Below are positions 23,145 to 33,884 of a stretch of DNA of 64,000 bases, piece by piece. The stretch is taken from NCBI GenBank assembly GCA_949128115.1, contig OX421962.1, forward strand, positions 39,951,745-40,015,744. Reading direction: 5' to 3'. How positions within the stretch are numbered: position 1 is the stretch's first letter; each line of letters starts with the position of its first letter. The DNA is from Anaspis maculata. Taxonomy: Eukaryota; Arthropoda; Insecta; Coleoptera; Scraptiidae. The notes beneath the pieces are model-generated. The model made no database searches and was not told where the DNA came from. It was given only the letters and a program-made list of their open reading frames with translations. Position numbers and translations under genes: made by a program.

Positions 23145-24103
23145 GGGGAAGGTTACTTAAAATGGGATACTTAAGGTTTGAACCCTTAGAAATAATAGCT
23201 GGATAAAGCAAACCTCATCTAATTATGTCTAATTATTCCTTGCTCTGTTTTATATCATAACCCCAAAGAGTTTTTGGAACGAAAATGTATTTTCCGAAAT
23301 ATAACTACTTTTCCAAGAAATGTGCAAGTATCCCATTTTAGGGAACCCATACGGTAAAACGGGATACCTCATATCCTTAAAATGGGATAGTAATTGAAAT
23401 TGATAGATTTGACTAGTCTATTAGGAATATGATAACCAGACATCCAAATTCCAAGTTTTTATTATGGAAACTACTAGGTAGGTATAACAGACATACAAAA
23501 TATGGACATCAACTACCATTCTTAGGTAACAAGACAAAAGCAAAATAAACATTCTTAAATTATGCATAAGACAAGAAAAAAGAAAAAAAGAAAAAAATCA
23601 GACTTCGAGGCAGAAGTCACAAAGAAAATCTTCTCCTTCTTCATCTGCCCTGGCGCAGGCATCATGAACCCACCTTCTGCACCCCACGCATCTGGGATAT
23701 CCCGTTTTACGGGATGACAAAAATCCCGTTTTACCCGAACACTCATATTTGACATTCGAATTTTTTTTCCACGTAACCCCAAAATAAATCAAAAAAACTT
23801 GTTGGTCAAATCAATACTTCATATCTTGGCTTGAGGTAAATAAATAATGAACATGTTCTCCCTTTCACTTCGCACGCAATTCTTACTAATATGAACCCTT
23901 GATATTAGATCAGAAAATCTGAAAACCATAAAACCTACCTGGTACGGCTCGCGCTTCAGCTGTCAACTTGAAAGTACGTTTGACCGTTGCATTAGACTAG
24001 AGCTTGAGTTCGGTGAATATTGGGTTAGATGGCGATACTTGGTTTTGTCAGAACCTTTGGTATCCCGTTTTAGCTGAGTATCCCATTTTAAGTAACCTTC
24101 CCC
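23145..24103. mobile_element. pogo/Tigger-like non-autonomous element, 959 bp, TA duplication
   Basis: Perfect 26-bp terminal inverted repeats (start GGGGAAGGTTACTTAAAATG) at 23145-23170 and 24078-24103 are flanked by TA on both sides. The TIR core TATCCC(A/G)TTTTA recurs inside near 23331, 23352, 23383, 23695, 23723 and 24060, likely transposase-binding sites. It retains the zinc-chelating tail of a transposase (23598-23792, minus) and is otherwise deleted. Confidence 0.75.
23598..23792 (-). pseudogene. Zinc-binding C-terminal tail of a pogo/Tigger-like transposase
   Basis: The last residues show C..C..WVHD.CA........F.CDFC, a PHD-like cysteine/histidine pattern that closes many insect Tigger/pogo transposases after the DDE domain. 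The DDE catalytic domain and DNA-binding domain are missing; the 64-codon frame is preceded by stops. Its placement inside a TA-flanked element with matching TIRs supports a deletion derivative of an autonomous pogo-like transposon. Confidence 0.6.
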
Positions 24104-24665
24104 TACATAATTTTTAGTTACATTTATCTCAATAACCTAGATGAATTATCTTTTTAGTGATTAGTTGATTTCGATAATCTTTCTGTTATAGTTAATTTAC
24201 CTAATTTTTAGATAACTCCCATGAATTTGTCTAAATATTCAAATGATTATATTTTACCATATTAAAAAGATAAAGTTACCTCGGAGTTTCGTGAGTCTCT
24301 CTCAATTTTTTGTGTTTTATCTTAAGTAATAAGATGAAATACCTGTTCTATTTATTTAGATAATTTATTTATTTTCTCAAGACAAATAACTAACGAGTTA
24401 GAGAAACTGATTTCTGTACTTTGATAAATTCCTCTACAGATTTTGATAAATCATCTAAAGTATTAGAGAGTTTTTCGCAGAAATTAGATGCATCCTGTTT
24501 TCGGCAACTTCCGAGTGGTCGAACACGTCTTCGGTTCCGCCTTCCCGTTCCCGCTCATTAGTCTCATTACTCTGATGAGACGATGACCACATATTTGCAG
24601 ACGCAGACGGTTTGACGCCACCCTCAACGGAGCAGCGCCAGCGGTGAAAAAGTGCAGTTGTCTTT

Positions 24666-25651
24666 GTGTGTTTCTCTATGGAGTACTTCTTCGGCAATAC
24701 CGGCGAAGCCGACGCCACCGTCACCGAGATTGGAACGACGACCGTTTGTGCCACCGCGCCGCCAACATCATCGGCATCATTGTTGCCCTCCGCTTCCGCG
24801 TTGTATTTGACGGCAAGATTGTCATTTAAAGCAAGAGGTCTCATCTGGCAAAAATTAAAAGTGCCTTTCGACACGGAGGAACTAAAAATCCACGGAGTGT
24901 ATGGACATTATTTTTTCGAGGAGAATTTCGTTCGGTATGGCAAATCAATTAAAACATTTAATTAAAGAACATCATAGATTACTAATGGATTTGTTTGATT
25001 TTAATCTAACTCCTAAACATCACTTGCTGCTACATTACTCTTTGATAATTCGAACGATGGGTCCTCTTGTAGATTTATGGACGATGCGCTTCGAAGGTAA
25101 ACATGGCTATTTTAAAAATTTAGTTCATAAATTTAGGAACTTTAGAAATGTTGCAAAATTGCTAGCTGTTCAACATCAAAAACACTTTTTTATCACGTGG
25201 TCACAAAAATTTTTAGAAGAAATTGAAATTACCGTTGGTCCTGTTTTACACATTAACAAAAAAAACCCGCACTGAAATATTAAGTAGTTTCAGTTTAGTT
25301 CAAAATCGTAAGGAATTAGTTTTTGTTAAATGGGTTGATGTAAATGGTACAAATTTTTGCAGAAATAGATTTATCTCTTCTTTTGACGATAACAGTGTCT
25401 TACCGGTTTTTTTTGAAATTAAATATATTTTTCTGTTAAATAGTACGCCTTATGCTGTTTGTTTGTCATGGGATACACTTTGTTTTATGGAACATTTACA
25501 TTCGTACCATATTTCCAACCAATTAAAATCAAGTAACAGTTATTTTAATCTGACATCATTAGACAACACCATCGTTTTTGAAAAGCATAATCCATTCGAT
25601 GAAAATATCGACCTAATTGTTTCTAAACAATCGTTATTTCCTAAGTTATAA
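24666..25651 (+). pseudogene. Transposon-encoded protein remnant with MRFE.KH..FK motif
   Basis: Three overlapping plus frames carry one protein. The first (24666-24965) contributes a linker and ARGLIWQKLKVPFDTEEL; the second (24901-25275) holds LTPKHHLLLHYSLIIR.MGPL..LWTMRFEGKH..FK and NFRNVAKLLAVQHQ; the third (to 25651) holds KWVDVNGTNFCRN, LPVFFEIKYIFLL and FMEHLHSYHI. The HY..I...GP....W.MRFE.KH pattern is a recurrent C-terminal region of transposon-associated proteins in animals; I do not name the superfamily. A frame change of +1 sits at an A8 run (25258-25265). The N-terminal part is missing or unrecognised. Confidence 0.6.
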
Positions 25652-25689
25652 TATTATAGTAGCAGAGTTTTTGAATGATTTTTTTTTTC

Positions 25690-25695
25690 AATAAA
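25690..25695 (+). promoter_or_regulatory. Candidate polyadenylation signal AATAAA
   Basis: AATAAA lies about 40 bases after the stop codon of the transposon protein remnant (25651), at the expected place for its 3' end. In such AT-rich DNA this could be chance. Confidence 0.4.
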
Positions 25696-25902
25696 ATAAG
25701 TTATGTATATTCAAAGCAATTTATCTTTCTATATACCTACCTATAATTTTAATTTTTATATATACAACCATTTGTCTAATTACTTAAGTAATCGTGCGTC
25801 AGCTAAAACTTTTCCTTAAAAAATGCAAATCTGAATTTGAGGTTATCCTATCTTTTCGTCTGTTTCATAGGTAATGTATAATAATGACTGTGGTCTTTTT
25901 CA

Positions 25903-25951
25903 GGTATGCAGACAAGTTTGTTCCTAGGTTTAACAAACTTGTCTGCATACC
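25903..25951. repeat. Perfect 20-bp hairpin with 9-base loop
   Basis: GGTATGCAGACAAGTTTGTT (25903-25922) and its exact complement (25932-25951) enclose CCTAGGTTT, and similarity continues a few bases outward (CTTTTTCA against CGAAAAG). It lies inside the 23097-27329 transposon, downstream of its coding remnant. Confidence 0.75.
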
Positions 25952-26434
25952 CGAAAAGAAATATACCTTCATTTGAATCTTAAGGACGGCGTCACCCTAG
26001 AGGCAGACTTATTCAGAAAGTGGTGGAGTGAGGGAGACGGAAGCTTTTGGACTTATTCGTACGCCAAAAAATGTAAGAAAAATTATAGACGCTTAAAATG
26101 TAAATAGCTAACAAGAGAAATGTTTGTTTGTTGTCAATGTCAATTTTTATTTTCAAAAATCGTACGAATTCCAACGTCTATAACGTTTCATGCTTTTCCT
26201 AATAATATTTTAGAAATGTATGACTGTTTTCACAATCTTTTTATTCATTGGTTTTGCTAGAAGCTTGCGCTAGAGTTTTCCTTGTTTTTGAGGTTAGGAA
26301 ACTACAACCTTAATAAACTAAATCCTATTTATCTCATGGGAGTAGGAGGGACTTTGTTATAGGGTGGGCCAAATTCAAATGATTTAATGATTTATCACGG
26401 AAAAAAAAAATCGGGGCCCGCAAGAGGTCTAAAG

Positions 26435-26896
26435 CCCCCCCCCCCGGTAGTGCTCCGTGGAATTCGTGGAAACATTGTTCAGGTAAGTGTGAGAGAACTT
26501 TTAGAAAAACTGTACTTCCCGTCAACCACAAGTATTTCTCGTATTACGAATTTTGAAACCCCAGATTAGGAACGTAGGAATTCAGGGACGTAGGTCGTAG
26601 GAAATTCCAAAATAATGCAATCTCTTTATTAAAGTCAAGTGGTTAAAAACTACTTATCATTCTTTTGAAAATCCGGGTCCTTGAAAAATTCCAGATTCTC
26701 GATTAGTAAGTATGAATAAAATTTCATTCGTTCATTTTGGACTAGGTTTTTTTTATAGGGCCCACTACATTCTAGGGTAAGCCCCCCCCCCTCCACTTCA
26801 CTTCCTCCACTTCCTTCACATCCTACGCCCTAGGTTTTCTAGGGTGAGCCAACTACATTCTAGGGTAAGCCGGGCCCCCTGCCCCCCCCCCCCCCC
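26435..26896. repeat. Three poly-C tracts with CTAGGGTRAGCC repeats
   Basis: C runs of 11, 10 and 15 bases begin at 26435, 26782 and 26882. TTCTAGGGTAAGCC precedes the second and third and CTAGGGTGAGCC occurs between them, so this is a small decayed tandem repeat inside the transposon, not a coding region. Confidence 0.6.
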
Positions 26897-27332
26897 ACTT
26901 TCTACGCCCATGAATTATCTAATAACCGTAGCTGATAGTATTTAATTACGTGGACGAATCATCTACTTACCTTTAGTACTCATATCTAAAACTATTAGTT
27001 AATGGTATCTAAACAGATAGACGAATCAACTATTTATTAGTGAGGCAATGTATCTAATGTTATTTGGCAATTCATCTATACTGCATATTAAAAGTAACAT
27101 TATGTGTTAGTTGATTCATCTATATTTTAAGATACATTGACATTGAGAATTATCTGTGTAATTCACTTTAAAATTAGGTAAATCATCTATTTTGTTATGG
27201 TGAAAAATCATCTTAAAGAAAAGATAAAAGTGTAACTATTAAAAATTAGAGAAAATCATCTGAAAAAATTAATGGACCTATATGAACTATTTTTTTAGAT
27301 GATTTTCATCTAAAATTTTACACCGTGTACTA

Positions 27333-27445
27333 AACACAACAATCACTTTAAATTCACGCGCAAAACTCGAATACAGCAAACAGACGCACTATCTCTAACT
27401 GGGACCACACTAAGAAGCCAAGCAGAGAGTAAACTGAAGTAAACA
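27333..27445. repeat. Right arm of the 110-bp inverted repeat paired with 22276-22386
   Basis: GCAAACAGACGCACTATCTC and CCAAGCAGAGAGTAAACTG complement the left arm. It starts a few bases beyond the right terminus of the 23097-27329 transposon. Confidence 0.6.
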
Positions 27446-27967
27446 GTAAACACTGAGTGGTGGGTGATTGATACAATAAAAGTGATGTTGTGAGTTGTGA
27501 GTGTGACCAAGTGTGACATTTATGTCACCTCGAGCTGTCAGTTGAATTCCGCCTTTCGCCTAGCCTTTCGCAGCCATTTTGTGGCGGGAAAAATTAATTT
27601 AAATCGCGAATAGAGAAGTGAGCTGAAATTTTCTCAGGAATATAAACAACTATGTCACTCATCTGACATCATGACAAAACAACGGCCAAGGCAACAGGGC
27701 AGCGGATATGATGCAAGGAGACGCCAGAATTGGCATTTCTTGTCAAAATTTTCTAACCTCTCTGACCTCCGCCCGTTTTCGCGCAACTTCGTCTATGAGA
27801 GTCCGCTACACTCTAGGCAACATGGCCAACCGCGTTTTTCATTCTACTGAATTTAAAACGTGATCGGCATATATGTTGGAAGTTGCGGAAATTATCTACG
27901 GACACCCGATGTAGATTTCACTGTTTATGTATCACGCTTGACATTGGTCAAAAGTAATGTCAAATCT
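27446..27967. other. No gene identified
   Basis: Slightly GC-richer sequence with GCCATTTTGTGGCGGG near 27575 and no long frame. It could be promoter-like, but nothing definite supports that. Confidence 0.3.
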
Positions 27968-28129
27968 AAACTGCTGGACAACGAAGTTGTCGGTATCGGA
28001 AAAATGGTCCGACTTTGGAGGTCAATATCTCTCGATTGCCGATTGCGATTTCCATTTTGTTTGTTGCGTTAACTAGCCTTATCTTTCCGTAACCTATCCT
28101 ATAACAGTGAATGTTGAAAAACTTTTCTA

Positions 28130-29068
28130 CAGGGTGATACGTAAAATGGTGCAAAATTGCAGAGACTTCATCGTACCCCCATTTGTCAAAAAAAAGATGT
28201 ATTCTTATACAAAAATCATGATGTGTGGTGTCTTATCTCGAAACAGTTTTGGAATTTCCCGGATTGGGAGAGCCTATCATTGAAGATATAAATTTTTTAT
28301 GTTGAATGTTACAGATATACGAAAGTCAGGCATAGCACAAGCACAAAAAGTATAACGTCCAGGGGGGCTTTACTTCACTCGGACACTGAAGTTTCACATC
28401 GTTACCATGTTCAGGGGCTTAAATCTGCAAATAGAACATGTTTCATATCTAAAATTCTGATGAAATTCTGACTAAGTCCAACTTACGAAAAACAGCCAGG
28501 GACAACCACTTAAAAAAGTGCCCCCCTGCTTGGCCCCACACCAAATATTCGGGCTGTGTTGGAAGTTAAATTGTTCTGGACTGTTGTACGAACAATCTTG
28601 CTCAATGTCAACATCCATTTATCAGAAGTGACTTTCAATCTCGCGTGCCAATAAGGCAAATCTGTAACATTCAAAATAAAAATTTATATCTTCGACGTTA
28701 GACTCCCAATCCGGATGATTTAAAAAAGTTAAAAGTTTGTTTTCCTCCTTATCGGCTTCTTCAACGCCATAGAAGTTATTTGCGTTTATTTATAATTCAA
28801 TACATTTGAAAAAACCTCGATTAACGCAAAATGTGGACAGCACAAAACACCCAGACATAACTAGAAATCGAACCTAGGACCAACCGTACCACAGGCTGAT
28901 GCACGACCACCTGTGCTACGGGGCCGTCATAATTCCAAAACCGTTTCGAAATAAGACACCACAATAATTCATGGTTTTTGTATTAGAATACATGAAAAAA
29001 ATTTTAGACAAATGGGGGTACGATGAAGTCGGTACAACTTTGCAGCATTTTACGTACCTATCACCCTG
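28130..29068. repeat. CAGGGTG-type palindrome at the axis of 27968-29240
   Basis: CAGGGTGATACGTAAAATG (28130) faces CATTTTACGTACCTATCACCCTG (ending 29068), with TA on both sides. Outer flanks are symmetrical (TTTTCTA against TAGAAATTTTA). Arms run about 130 bp (CTTCATCGTACCCCCATTTG against its complement near 29011). The spacer holds a tRNA-like SINE piece at 28861-28927. Confidence 0.7.
28861..28927 (-). mobile_element. tRNA-like SINE head, inside a palindrome
   Basis: The minus strand begins GGCCCCGTAGCACAGGTGG with an A-box-like TAGCACAGGTGG and has a B box GGTTCGATTTC about 35 bases later. The expected acceptor stem partner is absent, so this is a tRNA-derived SINE or pseudogene rather than a tRNA. 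It is a different family from the SINE at 693-806. Confidence 0.5.
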
Positions 29069-29240
29069 TAGAAATTTTACATGAAGTTTCTCAACATTCA
29101 CTATAATAGGATGGGTTACGGAAGCATTAGGCTAATTAACACAATGAACAAAACAGAAATCGCATCCGGCAATCGGAAGTTATCGGTCTTCAAAGTCGGA
29201 CCATTTTTCCGATACCGACAACTTCGTTGTCCAGCAGTTT

Positions 29241-29906
29241 ATAAGAAATTCTAGCTTTCTCCCATTTTGAGGAACGATACCGTAAAATGTTGTAGATACG
29301 ACACTCGAGGGCTGTGCTATCTCAGGCCCTTATCCTCTTTTTAGCGCATTTTCATAAGAAAATGACGCTTATATCGCCGGTAATAGCCAAACTGTGGAGT
29401 AGGTATTTTACAGGATTCCGGAATGTTGCGTTTTTTTTATGTAAAACAGATAGGTTGGTACCTCATAGAGAAGCGAACTATTTGTTTCATGTCTTTACTA
29501 TTATTATGTATTGCTTTGCGCCTGCTTGGAAACCACTGATGCCTTGACAGTGAACTTATGCTACTCATTCACAGTGTTCCGTTCTCTGTTCCTGTCAGTA
29601 ACACGGACTCCAAATCCCTGTCGTTCAGTTTTATTATAGGCGTAGAGTGTTTATAGAAAGCAATTATTGTTGTTTTATATAACTTTCGTTGATATAATTA
29701 TCCGTAAAGACACGCTTTTACTTCTCGCTCTACTAACATCTAGTTTTGTATGCGATTTATCGGCATTCATGGATACTCGTAAGCCTCAATGGAATATTAT
29801 CATTTATCAAACATCATCGGACGCATACTGTGTCACAGCAGAATGTAGATTTTACGAAGTGTGGCGTGTGTATGTGTGTGTGTGTGCGCGTCGTGTGTGT
29901 GTATGC
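29241..29906. other. No gene; Helentron-repeat scrap and GT microsatellite
   Basis: AAGAAAATGACGCTTAT near 29357 matches the leading edge of the Helentron-like repeat at 63028, so a short scrap of that family lies here. A GTGT/GCGT microsatellite spans 29866-29903. No coding sequence is supported. Confidence 0.45.
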
Positions 29907-30180
29907 TCAACGTGCGTTTTCCACACATGGAAAGCCTTTCAATAAGCTCGTCTGTGACGGTTGGCAATTCAATTTCACAAAGACGAAATATTGACCAGAG
30001 GTCCGGATATTGGTTCCTGAAATCCTCCTCTTTTCGAAACATCAACGGTGATATGCAAACATGCCCAGACTATTATTATCGAACCACGTGTTTATCCAAG
30101 AATTTACCGAGCGCTCGGAAATTCGCATCCAATGGTCCAACGTTAAATAAGCCCTCGATCCAGAATCCAGATTAAGGGTC
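29907..30180 (-). pseudogene. Coding-like remnant, unknown product
   Basis: Minus-strand frame 30042-29907 reads MFRKEEDFRNQYPDLW... and ELPTVTDELIERLSMCGKR; immediately upstream another frame reads LDHWMRISERSVNSWINTWF. The two look like one protein split by a frameshift near 30060. The YP.LW...........LP.......ER pattern faintly recalls the hAT dimerisation region, but the spacing is off by one and I do not claim it. It runs into the GT microsatellite. Confidence 0.25.
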
Positions 30181-31531
30181 GACCACACAAACAGTACCTA
30201 CTCTAATAGTCTTTTAAAAATCTACTTCACGTTAATTTTTCCAGTTGAACCACTCTGGAGCTTTGAAGCTTGTCCATGTCACTGTCGTATCACCTATCTC
30301 TAATATAGTACAAATCGAATTTGGCCGCGGTTCCTTCGTTTGAAGCCACCCCGAGTCCAAGTAAAGCTCTCGTCGAATTTAAGACGGTGTTTTGCCGTTT
30401 TGTTTCATAAAAGCGCCTTGTTTGTAAGCCCCGGGCTATATATATGGGACTGCGAGAGCATTGCAGCTTTCACGAGACAAAAATATTGATTTTGATTTCT
30501 CGCCAGACTCGAAAATAGAACGTCGAAGTTTATGGACTTTCACCCGAGCGATATACTTACTTTGTTTTTTTTTTCAATGGGCATTTACGGCCTGCAACCT
30601 CATCAGGACCATCGCATCCTTTTTGTCAGGAAATTCAGATGTCCAATACACACGAAATTCATTAGTCTTGTGGTGTTTGAAATGCTTCCATTATTGCCTT
30701 CATTCGCGTTCAAACTTTTTCGCTTGAGCGGAGCTCGAGTTTCGAAACTCACACACACCCACAAACACAAAAAAGTTGTAAAAGTGATGTGTTACCCCAG
30801 TAATCTAAACTAATTACAATTTAGCCTACATAGTGAATAATAAACTTGAAAACCTCTATGTGCAAATTTTGCTAGGCTTTCGTAGTCCTCCAACTTTCGG
30901 TACAGTAAAATCAATTTTGCCGTCACACGTAATCTCCTTTGAGATGTGAGTCAGTGGTGGTGGAAAGTTTCCCTTTTCCGCATGATGGTATATAGGCTTT
31001 TACGATTTTTCGATATGGAGACAGGTATATGGCCGCCATTATCCTTTAAGATCACGACAATATTTCTAATTTAATTTTGGCTTTTATCGCAGCTGATGCA
31101 AGTTTGCGCTCTTACAAGCTTTTCTTTATGCCTAGGCGTGCTTTGTCAAGTTTACATAGCCTTTTTAGCCTCCGTACCAGATTAAAATCTACACTCACCA
31201 CGTTCAAGTACATTCTTTATGACTCGTTCAGGCTAAACGATGGAGGTAAAGTTAACATTATGTATTATTACTACTCTTGCTCTTTAGGTTATTGATGTTA
31301 AGCTGGGTACAGGTCTTATCAACAATTATTGTCCCAAGTGTATAAAGCGAGAACCAAATCTAACGCTAATACTTCGCGCGTGTAAATATGTAAATCGGCC
31401 TATTGGAAGCAGGATGAACGCAAAACGTTTTTGCAACGCCAACGAGGTCTCTTGGCATTACGTTTGCTTTCGTGCTGTATGACGTTCTGTTTCAACATCT
31501 ACATCTGGTAGGACTACGAGTAGAACAATAT
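30181..31531. other. No recognisable feature
   Basis: Mixed-composition sequence with short frames only; nothing supported. Confidence 0.35.
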
Positions 31532-32033
31532 TGTTACGACTGTTACGAGCGGCGATTCTGGATAACAGGAAGATCGCAGTGTACAAGTGCAGAGTATTCT
31601 GGTGTGTTCCAGAGCGCGCGTGCAAGGTTTTTCCCGTACAACTGTATGGAGACTTCAGCAGTGGGTCAAGCTACATCTGCCCATTTTGGCGGAGGTGCCA
31701 CATACCAGAACACACGGAAAGCATGCGAAAGGTGTGCGATTATTCGGGAGTCGTCTAGAAACCATATGCCGGGTCACTATGGAAATTGCTGGAGGATGAT
31801 GGAAAGTTCGGGAACACTAATCGGAGGCATATATAAGTGCCGTCCTCAGCGCGACAGTCAGTTATGAATTGGAATGCGAAGTGATAGCGAGCGGATAGAA
31901 GCGAAGTACCTGCGATATTTCTAAGCGTAAATAATTGTTGGCGTGTATTTATTGTAGTACGCAGTAATAAACAGTGAGTGTTTTAAAACGATCGTCTCAA
32001 TTACAATCGAACCTGTACGCGAGTTACGTAACA
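31532..32033 (+). mobile_element. Solo LTR, Gypsy-like, ATAT duplication
   Basis: It starts TGTTACGACTGTTACGAGCG and ends ACGCGAGTTACGTAACA, a TG..CA terminus, with ATAT directly repeated on both sides (31528-31531, 32034-32037). It contains a TATA box (CATATATAAG, 31829-31838) and an AATAAA at 31966-31971, giving a U3-R-U5 layout. A diverged sister in opposite orientation is at 44329-44853. No internal gag-pol adjoins it, so it arose by recombination between two LTRs. A 4-bp duplication fits Gypsy better than Copia or BEL (usually 5 bp). Confidence 0.8.
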
Positions 32034-32965
32034 ATATCATGAAATTCTATCAATACGAAACTGTTATCTGTCACATCAATTATGCAAATAACTGTTGGTA
32101 TAAAATAGAATGCAAAACTCGAGGCAAAACTAATGATTGCATTTTAGGTAGGTGATGCAGTTCTTCGTAATGATACTGAAAGCGCAAGAGTATAAAGCTT
32201 AATCCTTGTAATGGATGAATGTCTGCGTTGGGAGAACACAATTTAAAAATACTGTACGAGCGATGGTAACTTCGTAATATTTATGCAGACAATCGGGATG
32301 CATTTGGAGACGCAACGAGACCAGGATTAATGTAAACTTTGTAATTATCGAAGTTACAAAACTTTTATGTTAATGTTAAAATAAAGCCATGCGGTAATAG
32401 TTATACAGTTATGTCTGTATTCCTTTGCCATAATAATTATTTGCATGTCTCTTTGACAACGTTATTGCTTCTCTTGAATAATGGCTGCAATGTCCATTAT
32501 TCTCCACAATGGAGTATTATACTTTGAAAAAAATATTTTTCTTTCGATGGGAACAGAAACTATATTGAAAAATAACTTACCCGTATTTTTTTATTTAGCC
32601 AAAAATCGTATGGTTTGGCCGAAATAAATAAACGAAATTCCTATATTCTGCCTATTTCTGACGTCATTTACACATGCAGTATAGGCGGTGACTCGCTGTG
32701 ACGTCAGAACTTGTTGATGTTATTTATTTATCACGCCCAAACGATTCGGTTTTTGGTTGAATAAAACAACACGGGTCAATTATTTTTCAATGTAGTTTCC
32801 ATTTCAATAAAAAAAAATTTTAGTATCATACTCTATTTGTCTCATCGTTGAAAAACAGAAAATACCTGTCGCAGGTATTACTTTTGAGAATGTTACCCCT
32901 AATTAGATTGTTTCTTCTCATTTCACAATTTGTGAACGTCCGTTGCCGCTGCAAAATAACCATCT
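32034..32965. other. No recognisable feature
   Basis: AT-rich sequence with TGACGTCA-like words near 32660-32705 (symmetrical CTGACGTCA and GTGACGTCAG) and no long frame. Confidence 0.35.
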
Positions 32966-33681
32966 GACCAAGAGCTAGCAACGTTTTATTTACCTCATAA
33001 GCAAAATGCAATTTGACTTCTGAGGCATGTAGAGATTATGAATGGCTCCCATAAAATCTTTGTCTTATGAAAAACACGCCTTGCTTTCTCACAAGGCAAG
33101 CAAAGAACTAGGCCATTTGACAGCAATATTCAACAGCGGTTTTTCTAAAGTTCTTATTCGATACAATTATCAATTTTATCAGGAAAGGATAGGTTGAACT
33201 ATCTTTCAACTAAATTGAATAGGACAAAATCTTGAAATGTATTAGAAACCACAAAATAACAGACTTTCTCAATTGGTATGTTCAAGCTAGTAGGCTAGGC
33301 CGAGCTGTTTGGATCGCATTTGATGGCCGATTCTCGAATCACGCCTACTAGAAAAACTGGTGCCAACTTTCGTCCGCGTGGAGAGTCGGGTTTTTGAGTT
33401 TCTAATACATTTTGAGATTCTGTCCCATTCAATTTAGTTAGAAGATAGTTCAACCTATCTATTTCTGATGAAATTGATATTCATATCTAATAACAACTCT
33501 AGAAAAATCGCTGTTGAATATTGCTATCAAATGGCCCAGTTCTTTGCTAGCCTTGTGAGAAAGCAAGTAGTGTTTTTCGTAAGACAAATATTTTATGGAA
33601 GCCATCCATAATCTCTACATGCCCCAGAAGTCAAATTGCATTTTGCTCATGAGGTAAATAAAACGTTGCTAGCTCTTGGTC
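32966..33681. repeat. Palindromic element, 716 bp
   Basis: GACCAAGAGCTAGCAACGTT at 32966 faces its complement ending near 33681. Arms continue to the centre near 33310 (CAATATTCAACAGCG at 33125 against CGCTGTTGAATATTG at 33510; GATAGGTTGAACTATC at 33189 against GATAGTTCAACCTATC near 33445). It has no coding capacity. Terminal duplication unclear. Confidence 0.7.
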
Positions 33682-33884
33682 TAAAAGACACGAAGTAAGA
33701 TCACAGTGGGAATGTTCATGCAGTGTCTGAAAATGGTTTCTGGAAGATCCTCTTTGATGCAATAATTATAACGTCTTGTTTGGAGTGCACAGAATAAATC
33801 AATTGAATTTAAAGTTGCACCTGACGTGCGCTGTATTCATGATGCATCTATTCGCGAAATTACCTCCACTTCCAAATTCATATA

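Larger units (their letters stand above)
23097..27329 (+). mobile_element. Degenerate DNA transposon, 4.2 kb, TACACGGTRTAAAAT termini
   Basis: The left terminus TACACGGTATAAAATC and the complement of the right terminus TACACGGTGTAAAATT match, and similarity extends over about 45 bp. Subterminal regions (24110-24470, 26930-27300) are packed with ATCTA/TAGAT words in both orientations, a layout typical of transposase-binding arrays. The centre encodes a degenerate protein (24666-25651). A pogo-like MITE sits inside the left subterminal region. I cannot name the superfamily from sequence alone. Confidence 0.6.
27968..29240. repeat. Palindromic element, outer arms of a nested pair
   Basis: AAACTGCTGGACAACGAAGT at 27968 faces its exact complement ending at 29240. 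The arms of about 160-170 bp run to 28129 and 29069, including ATTGCCGATTGCGATTTC against GAAATCGCATCCGGCAAT. The inner CAGGGTG element fills the centre. Confidence 0.7.

Noticed and set aside
25255..25275. Programmed -1 frameshift at A AAA AAC
   Set aside because: The downstream protein-like frame is +1, not -1, relative to the upstream frame; a homopolymer indel is simpler.
28861..28927. Functional tRNA gene on the minus strand
   Set aside because: The 5' GGCCCCG has no complementary 3' partner and the T-stem is imperfect.
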